Shown one piece after another: positions 45,041 to 52,430 of a stretch of DNA of 64,000 bases. Both the position numbers and the translations under genes were made by a program. The stretch is from assembly GCA_040779335.1 (NCBI GenBank), contig JBFONV010000005.1:417599-481598 (forward strand), in the 5' to 3' direction. Every line of letters begins with the position of its first letter. The stretch's first letter is position 1. The notes below the pieces were generated by a model, which was given only the letters and a program-made list of their open reading frames with translations, searched no databases and had not been told where the DNA came from. This DNA comes from JBFONV01 sp040779335 (lineage in GTDB: Bacteria; Pseudomonadota; Gammaproteobacteria; Enterobacterales; Alteromonadaceae).

Positions 45041-45787
45041 ATGCGTTGTCATGAAGTGGATTATGAAATCATAGGTAATTCGATGCAAATGGTTGAAATC
45101 GAGTTAGATCAAGATGAAACCGTCATCGCAGAAGCGGGTGCAATGAACTACATGGAAGACGGCATCAAATTTGAAGCCAAAATGGGCGATGGCTCAGATG
45201 TCAATCAAGGCTTTATGGGTAAGTTATTTTCAGCAGGCAAGCGCATGATCACTGGAGAGTCGCTATTTATGACTCATTTTACCAATGAAGCATTTGGCAA
45301 AAAAAGAGTCGCCTTTGCCGCCCCCTTTCCAGGCTCAATTATTGCGATCAACATGGCCGATTTAGGCGGTCAGATCACCTGTCAAAAAGATTCTTTTCTG
45401 TGTGCAGCCTTAGGCACTAAAGTTGATATCACCTTTAACAAACGACTAGGTAGCGGATTTTTTGGTGGCGAAGGTTTTATTCTGCAGCACTTAGAAGGTG
45501 ATGGCATGGCTTTTTTACATGCAGGCGGTACAGTGATTGAAAAAGAGCTCAATGGTGAAACTTTGCGTCTAGATACCGGGTGCTTGGTCGGTTTTAGTGA
45601 AGGCATAGATTATAGTATTGAAATGACTAAAGGACTGCGCAGTATGTTTTTTGGCGGTGAAGGGTTGTTTATGGCGACCCTCTCTGGACATGGTAAGGTC
45701 TGGATCCAAAGTTTACCGTTTTCGCGTTTAGCGGATAGAATTATTCAACATGCGCCTAACCTTGGCGGCAAGCAACAAGGTGAATAG
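45041..45787 (+). CDS. TIGR00266/AIM24-family protein
   Basis: A 248-residue protein of the TIGR00266 (AIM24-like, beta-helical) family. It shows the starting block VDYEIIGNSMQMVEIELDQDETVIAEAGAM, repeated GxG loops (GFFGGEGFILQHLEGDG, GLRSMFFGGEGLFMATLSG) and the end VWIQSLPFSRLADRII. Its molecular role is not known. It has a good AAGGAG ribosome site and lies 53 bp after ggt on the same strand, so the two may be co-transcribed. Confidence 0.88.
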   Translation: MRCHEVDYEIIGNSMQMVEIELDQDETVIAEAGAMNYMEDGIKFEAKMGDGSDVNQGFMGKLFSAGKRMITGESLFMTHFTNEAFGKKRVAFAAPFPGSIIAINMADLGGQITCQKDSFLCAALGTKVDITFNKRLGSGFFGGEGFILQHLEGDGMAFLHAGGTVIEKELNGETLRLDTGCLVGFSEGIDYSIEMTKGLRSMFFGGEGLFMATLSGHGKVWIQSLPFSRLADRIIQHAPNLGGKQQGE

Positions 45788-45793
45788 TTACTC

Positions 45794-45820
45794 TTCACGT
45801 CCGTACAATACGGGCGTGAA
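45794..45820. terminator. hairpin after the TIGR00266 gene, possible terminator
   Basis: TTCACG-TCCGT / ACGGG-CGTGAA stem (11 bp with one G-T pair) and a 5-base loop, 6 bp after the stop codon. No long T-run follows, so it could be a processing or stability hairpin instead. Confidence 0.4.
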
Positions 45821-45882
45821 TTAATCAAATGATTATGAACTTCCAACCAAACTGGTCTTAACTAGTTTTACTAGGCTAAATA

Positions 45883-46773
45883 ATGCGAACAACGCGATAT
45901 ATATTTAAGCTATTTGTGGCTGCGATTTTTATTTCGAGAACTTGTATTGCTCACTCAGCAACAGACGGTCGCGATACCATTAATTGGTATAAACCTGATT
46001 CCCCACCTGGACATATAATTTCTGGTGAGCTTGCAGGGCAAGGCTATAGCGATCAAATGCAGAACTTTTTGAGCAAGCAGCTACCTGAATACAAACATAA
46101 AAATGTTGTCGCCAGTTACGAGCGAGCCGTTATCGAAATGCAGAAGAATACTGGATGTATTGCTGGCATTTTTCCTAATGAATACCGCCGAGAACACTTA
46201 ACCTATTCAGTTATCCGGCAATTAGTATTTGCCAACGGATTAATCATACCCGATCGCCATTATGCAAAAATTGCAATTTTATTAGATCAAGACGGCACCA
46301 TAAGTTTAGAGACTTTGTTATCACAAAAAGAGCTCGCTTTTACCGGAGGCGTTTCTAAGGGAAGAATTTATGGAACATCAATCGATAACGTCATAGCTAA
46401 AAACGAATTCAAAATAGTTGAAAGAGCCTCAGACGATGTCTTTTCTGGGTTATTAAATATGTTAGCCTATAACAGAGTCGATTACATATTCGGCTATCCG
46501 GTTGAATTACAATATGCGCTAAAAAGAACTAATAACTCCAATAAATTTCATTTTATTCCATTAAGAGAAATGCCTGAATATCTGCCAAGCTATGTTGCTT
46601 GCAGCGGCTCTGACGCAGGAAAGGTTATTATTGAAAAAATCAATAATGTCTTAATTGCCAATCGCCACACTGAGCGTTTTTACAATATGTATGGACAATG
46701 GTTAGACGCCCCGTCGATAAAGCGATTAAAAAAGTTCAGTAATAAGGTTTTCTCAGAAAATCCTATTCAATAA
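45883..46773 (+). CDS. periplasmic binding-protein-like protein, TIGR02285-like
   Basis: A 296-residue secreted protein. After a signal peptide (to about residue 26) it has INWYKPDSPPGHIISGELAG, the PPG-type N-terminus I associate with the TIGR02285 family of binding-protein-like proteins. It also has GCIAGIFPNEYRREHLTYS. Four cysteines are present, at about 21, 85, 245 and one more. It is also without transporter genes, like the family-3 protein at 41.8 kb. Family assignment is from memory and tentative. Confidence 0.75.
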   Translation: MRTTRYIFKLFVAAIFISRTCIAHSATDGRDTINWYKPDSPPGHIISGELAGQGYSDQMQNFLSKQLPEYKHKNVVASYERAVIEMQKNTGCIAGIFPNEYRREHLTYSVIRQLVFANGLIIPDRHYAKIAILLDQDGTISLETLLSQKELAFTGGVSKGRIYGTSIDNVIAKNEFKIVERASDDVFSGLLNMLAYNRVDYIFGYPVELQYALKRTNNSNKFHFIPLREMPEYLPSYVACSGSDAGKVIIEKINNVLIANRHTERFYNMYGQWLDAPSIKRLKKFSNKVFSENPIQ

Positions 46774-46943
46774 CACCTGTGACCGTGATTCCTATGTCTC
46801 TATAACGATAATACATTAATTATTATTTTTGACCTCATGGCCAACAATTAAAAGCACTTCATTTTTGAGTAACAATAATTTAACATTCTCCTCGCAGAAT
46901 ATCGTTTCGCTGATCTAGATAATAATATGAATGGAAAAGAAAA

Positions 46944-49058
46944 ATGACCACTAAAGCATTGTCGGCTAAAAAAATGTGGCAGAGACACGCTCCTTTTAAA
47001 AATGCGCTACTTATCACTACAATCGGGAGTTCTCTTTTGGCAAGCTCGGTAAATGCCGATAAAATTTGGCGCGAAAACTTTAATGCTCCAAAAATAGGTG
47101 ATCGCGGTGCTGTTATCGACCAGCCAGTGTCTTCTCTATTAGGCCTATGCGGAGAAAGCGCAGAATATATTCACACAATACAAGGTAGCGGAGCCACCTC
47201 ATCTTTGGTAGGTAAAAATAAGGTCATAGAAGGTGTGGTCACTTCAGTTGTCGATAGTTTATCAGGGTTCTTTATTCAAGAAGAAGCAAGCGATAGCGAT
47301 AACAATGCCAGAACTTCTGATGCAATATTTGTTTATCTAAATGGCCAGACAACTATTCCCGCGGAAGGGAATTTAATACGCGCTAAAGGCGATGTTAGTG
47401 AGCTTTATAATCGTACTCAATTATCATTAAGTGAAGGGATCCTTGATTGTGGTGCTGGCCCTGCTATCGCAGCGACAGATATCAGTTTACCCGTTAGCAC
47501 TACTGATGTTTTCGAAGCGCTCGAAGGAATGAAGGTATCAGTTCCACAAAAACTATATATTACCGACACATACAATTTGGCGCGGTATGGGCAATTTACC
47601 GCCTCCAATGGTCGTTTGCTCATACCAACAAATATATACAATGCGGGTTCAACACAGGCGATTGCTCTTGCAGACAAGAACGCCCGTAATAAACTCGTCA
47701 TTGATGATAAAAATAATGCACAAAATCCCGACAACATTCCATTTCCAAATGCGGGGTTAAGCTATGCCAACACCCTACGTTTAGGAGACAGTGTTGAAAG
47801 CATTAATGGCATTCTTGACTACAGCTTTAACGAATATCGCATTTTACCAACGTCATCACCCACTTTTACTGTAGCCAATGCACGCACACCTTCGCCAACA
47901 CTTAACAGTGATAGTGAAATAACCGTCGCCAGCTTTAATGTATTAAATTACTTTAATGGCGACGGACAAGGTGGCGGGTTCCCAACAGCACGTGGCGCCG
48001 ACTCTGTTGAAGAATTTACTCGTCAAAGTAATAAAGTTGTTGCTGCTATAGCTGATATCAACGCCGATGTTGTTGGATTAATGGAAATAGAAAATGATGG
48101 CTTTGGTGCGCAATCAGCGATCAGTGATTTAACCGCGAAACTCAATGCCGTTATGGGTGCTAATACCTATCAATACGTTGGTTTGCCAACAACATCGTTA
48201 GGAAATGATACCATTACCGTAGGTATGCTTTATAAACCTAGCGCAGTAGCTTTAGTCGGCACCACGGTAACTACAGATGCTACACCATTTGATTTCGGTA
48301 ACCGTCAACCTCTAGTGCAGTCTTTTACGTCTTTAACGAGTGGCGAAACCTTCACCGTTGCCGTTAACCATTTCAAGTCAAAAGGTAGTTGTAGCAGCGC
48401 CAGCGGTGCAAATGTAGACCAAAATGATGGCCAAGGCTGTTGGAATGAGTTAAGAACCCAAGCGGCCAACCAACTTATTTTATGGTTAAACACTCAGCCT
48501 ACTGGTGTAAGCACCAATAATATTTTAGTGATTGGAGATTTAAATTCTTATGGTAAAGAAGACCCTATTAATACTTTCACCAATAACGGTTACCGTAATT
48601 TACTTGCTGAAAAAATTGGTATCAGAGCCTATTCATATGCCTTTGGTGGTGAAATAGGTTACTTAGATCACGCCCTAGCAAGCAACGAATTAACTGCATT
48701 TATTGATAAAGTACACGAATGGCATATCAACGCAGATGAACCTCGGGCGTTTGACTATAACCTTGAAAACAAATCTGCAACGCAAGTCACTTCATATTAC
48801 GGCAACGATGCTTATCGCGCTTCAGACCACGATCCTGTCGTTGTTTCATTTACCTTTCACAGTAACGAGGTAATGTACGGTGATTTTGACAATGACGCCG
48901 ATATTGACCGAGATGACGTCACCCTCTTTTCACGCCGCCTGCGCGCCGGTGAAACATTTGATAGCAATTACGACTTTAATAAGGACTCTGTTGTCAATAC
49001 TCGTGACATTGGGGCACTAATGCCCCTTTGTACACGTGCCCGTTGTGCGACAGAATAA
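46944..49058 (+). CDS. ExeM/NucH-type extracellular endonuclease with dockerin-like tail
   Basis: A 704-residue secreted nuclease. It has an N-terminal signal sequence (about 17-38), an OB-fold-like part (KNKVIEGVVTSVVDSLSGFFIQEE) and an endonuclease/exonuclease/phosphatase domain (about 330-650). The core motifs are VASFNVLNYF, LMEIEND, VAVNHFKSKGS, LVIGDLNSYG and the closing RASDHDPVVVSF. The C-terminal ~55 residues form a dockerin type I-like pair of EF-hand loops (DFDNDADIDRDDVTLFSRRL and YDFNKDSVVNTRDIGALM) and end with CTRARCATE. Such nucleases degrade extracellular DNA and affect biofilms. The dockerin suggests attachment to a cohesin-type partner, possibly the next gene. Confidence 0.88.
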   Translation: MTTKALSAKKMWQRHAPFKNALLITTIGSSLLASSVNADKIWRENFNAPKIGDRGAVIDQPVSSLLGLCGESAEYIHTIQGSGATSSLVGKNKVIEGVVTSVVDSLSGFFIQEEASDSDNNARTSDAIFVYLNGQTTIPAEGNLIRAKGDVSELYNRTQLSLSEGILDCGAGPAIAATDISLPVSTTDVFEALEGMKVSVPQKLYITDTYNLARYGQFTASNGRLLIPTNIYNAGSTQAIALADKNARNKLVIDDKNNAQNPDNIPFPNAGLSYANTLRLGDSVESINGILDYSFNEYRILPTSSPTFTVANARTPSPTLNSDSEITVASFNVLNYFNGDGQGGGFPTARGADSVEEFTRQSNKVVAAIADINADVVGLMEIENDGFGAQSAISDLTAKLNAVMGANTYQYVGLPTTSLGNDTITVGMLYKPSAVALVGTTVTTDATPFDFGNRQPLVQSFTSLTSGETFTVAVNHFKSKGSCSSASGANVDQNDGQGCWNELRTQAANQLILWLNTQPTGVSTNNILVIGDLNSYGKEDPINTFTNNGYRNLLAEKIGIRAYSYAFGGEIGYLDHALASNELTAFIDKVHEWHINADEPRAFDYNLENKSATQVTSYYGNDAYRASDHDPVVVSFTFHSNEVMYGDFDNDADIDRDDVTLFSRRLRAGETFDSNYDFNKDSVVNTRDIGALMPLCTRARCATE

Positions 49059-49079
49059 CTTGAAAAAGATACTCTTAAC

Positions 49080-49406
49080 GTGTCGTTTATGGTCTTTAAC
49101 CTTAAGCAACATGCAACCCTAATATCAATTGATATTGAGGATAAGTTTTATGACATTGGCGATACATTGACCGCCGATATTTATATTTCAGAGATAAATA
49201 GCGGCTTTCAAGAACTTATCGCAGAATTTTCATTAACGAATGCTGGAGCCTCTGACGAATGGGGAACGCCTTACATAGTTTCTACACAAAGCGCATCGGT
49301 TACCCTAGGCAAAGTAGCCGAAGTACCTGAACCAAACACCATTATCATAATGTTTATTAGTTTGTTCGGCTGTTTAGTGTTCAGTCGGCGAAAGCTCAAA
49401 TTATAG
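49080..49406 (+). CDS. cohesin-like PEP-CTERM protein, possibly frameshifted
   Basis: A 108-residue frame, 21 bp after the nuclease. LISIDIEDKFYDIGDTLTADI resembles the first strands of cohesin-like domains of PEP-CTERM proteins. The end is a classical sorting tail: VPEPNTIIIMFISLFGCLVF, then RRKLK, recognised by exosortase. This frame lacks a signal peptide. One appears upstream in another frame: TTG at 49060 followed by KKILLTCRLWSLTLS, which would join to HATLISID after a one-base change. The gene therefore looks frameshifted or mis-started. The short body (about 80 residues) may mean it is degraded. Confidence 0.65.
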   Translation: MSFMVFNLKQHATLISIDIEDKFYDIGDTLTADIYISEINSGFQELIAEFSLTNAGASDEWGTPYIVSTQSASVTLGKVAEVPEPNTIIIMFISLFGCLVFSRRKLKL

Positions 49407-49435
49407 TTTTATTAGTAAATCTGAACTGTCTGATT

Positions 49436-49463
49436 AAAGGCCCTTAAATAAAGGGCTTTTTTA
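49436..49463 (+). terminator. rho-independent terminator
   Basis: GCCCTT / AAGGGC stem with flanking A/T pairs, small loop, and T-run after it. It follows the PEP-CTERM gene and precedes dsbA. Confidence 0.85.
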
Positions 49464-49581
49464 TTGGCTATTGAAGCAATAAAAATTACAGAAAGTAACA
49501 AGTATCCTCGGTAAAAAACCTATATAAATAGATTAATTTAATGTTAATATCGGGATAAATTTCGTCAACAAACACTTTAAA

Positions 49582-50217
49582 ATGAAACCTATATTAAAAC
49601 TTGTACTTTTTATCACGCTAGCATTTTCTTGGGCTAGCACCGCGTTTGAATACCAAGAAGGCAAACAATATACTGTGGTTGCCGAGAAGAAAACCAACAA
49701 ACCAGAGTTAAGGGAGTATTTCTCTTTTTACTGCCCTGCATGTCGTGGCTTTGAAGCCTATTTAGGTGACTTTGAAGCCCTATTGCCAACAGGCACCAGC
49801 CTCGAAAAAACCCATGTTGACTTTATGGGCCATACTTCAAAAGAAATTCAATTTATGATGGCTAAAGCGTTAATCGTTGCGCAAAAAGCGGGCATAGACA
49901 AAAAATTTAGCCAAGCCTTATTTAAGTATTTACAAACAGATCGCGCCAAAATAGAGAATGAAGATGATCTTCGTAATGTCTTTGTCTTAAGTGGTGGTGA
50001 CGGTGATATGTTTGATAAAAGTATCAATAATTTTAGCGTAGTCACACAAGCGAAACGGAATCAAAAAATTCAAAATGCTTTATCAGCAAAACGTGCGCTT
50101 AAATCAGTACCAACCTTTGTCGTTAACGGTAAATACCTGATCAACTCCAAAGCACTAGATAAAAATAATTTCATGGAAGACTACAAAAATTTAGTGAAAT
50201 ATTTATTGACCAAATAG
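49582..50217 (+). CDS. dsbA: periplasmic thiol:disulfide interchange protein DsbA
   Basis: A 211-residue oxidoreductase: signal peptide (to about residue 22), then a thioredoxin fold with inserted helical domain. The active site is FYCPACRGFEAY at about residues 49-60, that is CPAC rather than the common CPHC of DsbA. The cis-proline loop is SVPTFVVNGKYL near 172. DsbA introduces disulfides into exported proteins. The monocistronic position, next to secreted proteins, is probably coincidental. Confidence 0.9.
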   Translation: MKPILKLVLFITLAFSWASTAFEYQEGKQYTVVAEKKTNKPELREYFSFYCPACRGFEAYLGDFEALLPTGTSLEKTHVDFMGHTSKEIQFMMAKALIVAQKAGIDKKFSQALFKYLQTDRAKIENEDDLRNVFVLSGGDGDMFDKSINNFSVVTQAKRNQKIQNALSAKRALKSVPTFVVNGKYLINSKALDKNNFMEDYKNLVKYLLTK

Positions 50218-50231
50218 ACAAATCCTCACCA

Positions 50232-50257
50232 GGGGCATTAACATGCTTTAATGCCCC
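50232..50257. other. GC-rich hairpin after dsbA
   Basis: Perfect 10-bp inverted repeat GGGGCATTAA / TTAATGCCCC with a 6-base loop, 14 bp after the dsbA stop. No T-run follows, so termination is uncertain; it may stabilise the 3' end. The remaining 216 bp to the next gene shows no other clear signal. Confidence 0.5.
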
Positions 50258-50473
50258 GGCCATTCACTATCCCCTGCTTTTCCTGATAATGTCACCCACC
50301 TACCCTATTATTTCTTATATTCATTTTCGAACATCTTACTCATAAAACCGAACAATCATATAACTTAAAATGAACGCCTCTTCACGTAAAGCATTGTAAA
50401 TATTAAAATTTTAGTATTGGCACAATACTTTCAATATAATTATTCATAACGTACATTTTAAGTGAGTCAGTGA

Positions 50474-51712
50474 ATGAAAATAGAATTATCACCACAAAAA
50501 CCTAGGAAGAAATGGTTTGTTGCCAGTTTATTTATATTATTGCTGGGTTACGCTGCTTATGCCGTCAGTAGCAAATCAGTCAAGTCGGTATCGGCCATAG
50601 ATTTACGCTTTGAAACCGTTCAACAAGGCCCGATAGACGTGTATAGCAATGCCTATGGCGAGTTGATTTCTGCCAAAGAACGTTTGCTGACAGCGCCCGC
50701 ACAAGGCAAAGTTGCTGAAATTTTAGTTCGCCCTGGTACTCAAATTACACCCGAAACCATCATTCTGCGTTTATCCAATCCCAAGCTCGAACAAGAAGTT
50801 AATGAAGCAAAAGGAACACTTGCCCAACAACAGGCACAGCGTGAAGCCTATAAGTACGAGCAACAAAATGAACGACTAAATTATCAAGGCCGTATTGCTG
50901 ACATAGAAGCCGAAATAGAAAAAGCACAACTGGAACTGTCGGTAAATGAAAACTTGATGGGGTTAGGGGTTGCGTCAAAAATTGAACTACAACGCGCAAA
51001 ATTGGCCGTTAAACAACAAACTAAACGCTTGCAATTTGAACAAGACAAATACCAACAATTTATCGAAATGCAAAGTTATCAACTAACGCAAAGAGATATC
51101 ACCATTACCCAGCAGGAATCACAAGTTGCTTTACTAGAAAAGCAGCTTGGAGAGATGCAGGTTAAAGCGGGTATCATAGGCTCTTTGCAAACGCTTGAAA
51201 TTGAACTGGGGCAAAGTGTGCAGCTGGGTCAATCATTAGCTAAAGTTGGCAGTAATGAAGAGCTTATCGCTCGCCTGCGTTTACCGCAACAACAGGCCGA
51301 CCAAATTGATATTAATGCACCAGTAATTATTGATACGCAAAAAGGAAAAATTAACGCTCATATCACCCGGGTAGAAAGCGTTGTTACTAATGGCTCAGTC
51401 ATTGCCGAGGCGGTTTTAGACGGGGAATTAACCTCAAATGCTCGCCCTTCTTTAGCGATATCAGCACAGGTGTTTGTAGTTCACCAACCTACAGCAACTT
51501 ATGTCAAACAAACAGCAGGACTTCGCCCACAAAGTAAACAGGCAGTATTTATCAAAACAGACAACAAAATGCTTGAACAAAAAGATGTTTATTTTGGCGA
51601 GCTTTCCCAAGGCAAGTTAATTATTAAAAACGGTCTCAATGCCGGTGATGTCTTTGTCAGTAATGACATCAGCAAATACAGTAAATTCGAACAATTATCA
51701 CTAGATGAATAA
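50474..51712 (+). CDS. HlyD-family periplasmic adaptor subunit
   Basis: A 412-residue membrane-fusion protein: one N-terminal membrane helix (about 15-31), then a lipoyl/barrel-sandwich half (LLTAPAQGKVAEILVRPGTQI), a long coiled coil (about 105-225) and the second half (GQSVQLGQSLAKVG). It would link an inner-membrane transporter to an outer-membrane channel or act on envelope substrates. It leads the export operon, overlapping the 5' edge of the ATPase frame, and precedes a MacB-like permease. No TolC-like gene is present here. Confidence 0.88.
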   Translation: MKIELSPQKPRKKWFVASLFILLLGYAAYAVSSKSVKSVSAIDLRFETVQQGPIDVYSNAYGELISAKERLLTAPAQGKVAEILVRPGTQITPETIILRLSNPKLEQEVNEAKGTLAQQQAQREAYKYEQQNERLNYQGRIADIEAEIEKAQLELSVNENLMGLGVASKIELQRAKLAVKQQTKRLQFEQDKYQQFIEMQSYQLTQRDITITQQESQVALLEKQLGEMQVKAGIIGSLQTLEIELGQSVQLGQSLAKVGSNEELIARLRLPQQQADQIDINAPVIIDTQKGKINAHITRVESVVTNGSVIAEAVLDGELTSNARPSLAISAQVFVVHQPTATYVKQTAGLRPQSKQAVFIKTDNKMLEQKDVYFGELSQGKLIIKNGLNAGDVFVSNDISKYSKFEQLSLDE

Positions 51713-51734
51713 GACAATGAAAAAGGAAATCATA

Positions 51735-52430
51735 ATGAAAAAAGTAGTAGAAATGATCAATATCCATAAGCGCTACGATGGCCAACAAATTGAAACTCAT
51801 GCCCTGCAAGGGATCTCTCTAGAAATAATGTCGGGTGAGTTTGTCGCTATTACAGGACCATCTGGCTGTGGTAAATCAACCCTACTCTCTATTATGGGAT
51901 TAATGGATTCTGCCACTGAAGGTGATTATCAAATAGCTAATATCAATACCAGTGGATTAAAAGTAGATCAACGTACTCAAATTCGCAATGAGCATATTGG
52001 TTATGTTTTTCAATCATTTAACTTAATCGATAATTTGACTGTATTCGAAAATGTCGCCTTGCCACTAGAGCATCGCAATACCAGTAAAAGCGAAATAAAG
52101 CTCAGGGTTGAAGCGGTGTTAACACAAGTCGATATGTTGCACCGTCAAAACTACCGACCCAATCAACTGTCGGGTGGTCAACAACAACGTGTTGCTATCG
52201 CTCGGGCTTTAGTGGGTAAACCTGATTTGATATTAGTAGATGAACCAACAGGTAACTTAGATAGTAAAAATGGTGACCAAGTCATGGCCCTGTTAGAAAA
52301 GCTTAATAAAGATGGGTCGACTATTGTTATGGTTACCCATGACAGTCGTTATTCACGTTGTGCTAATCGCCAAATACAATTACTTGATGGTCAAATTGTC
52401 ACTGAGCAGCAATTGAAGGGGGTAGCATGA
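51735..52430 (+). CDS. ABC transporter ATP-binding protein, LolD/MacB type
   Basis: About 231 residues, ATPase of the MacB/LolD (type VII ABC) family. It has Walker A GPSGCGKSTLL near residue 40, Q-loop FQSFNLIDNLT, signature LSGGQQQRVAIARALVG, Walker B LILVDEPTGNLDS and His switch VTHD. The frame opens at 51705, but an AAGGA ribosome site lies 7 bp before ATG 51735, which gives the usual start MKKVVEMINIHKRYDG. Its stop overlaps the permease start by 4 bp. Confidence 0.93.
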   Translation: MKKVVEMINIHKRYDGQQIETHALQGISLEIMSGEFVAITGPSGCGKSTLLSIMGLMDSATEGDYQIANINTSGLKVDQRTQIRNEHIGYVFQSFNLIDNLTVFENVALPLEHRNTSKSEIKLRVEAVLTQVDMLHRQNYRPNQLSGGQQQRVAIARALVGKPDLILVDEPTGNLDSKNGDQVMALLEKLNKDGSTIVMVTHDSRYSRCANRQIQLLDGQIVTEQQLKGVA

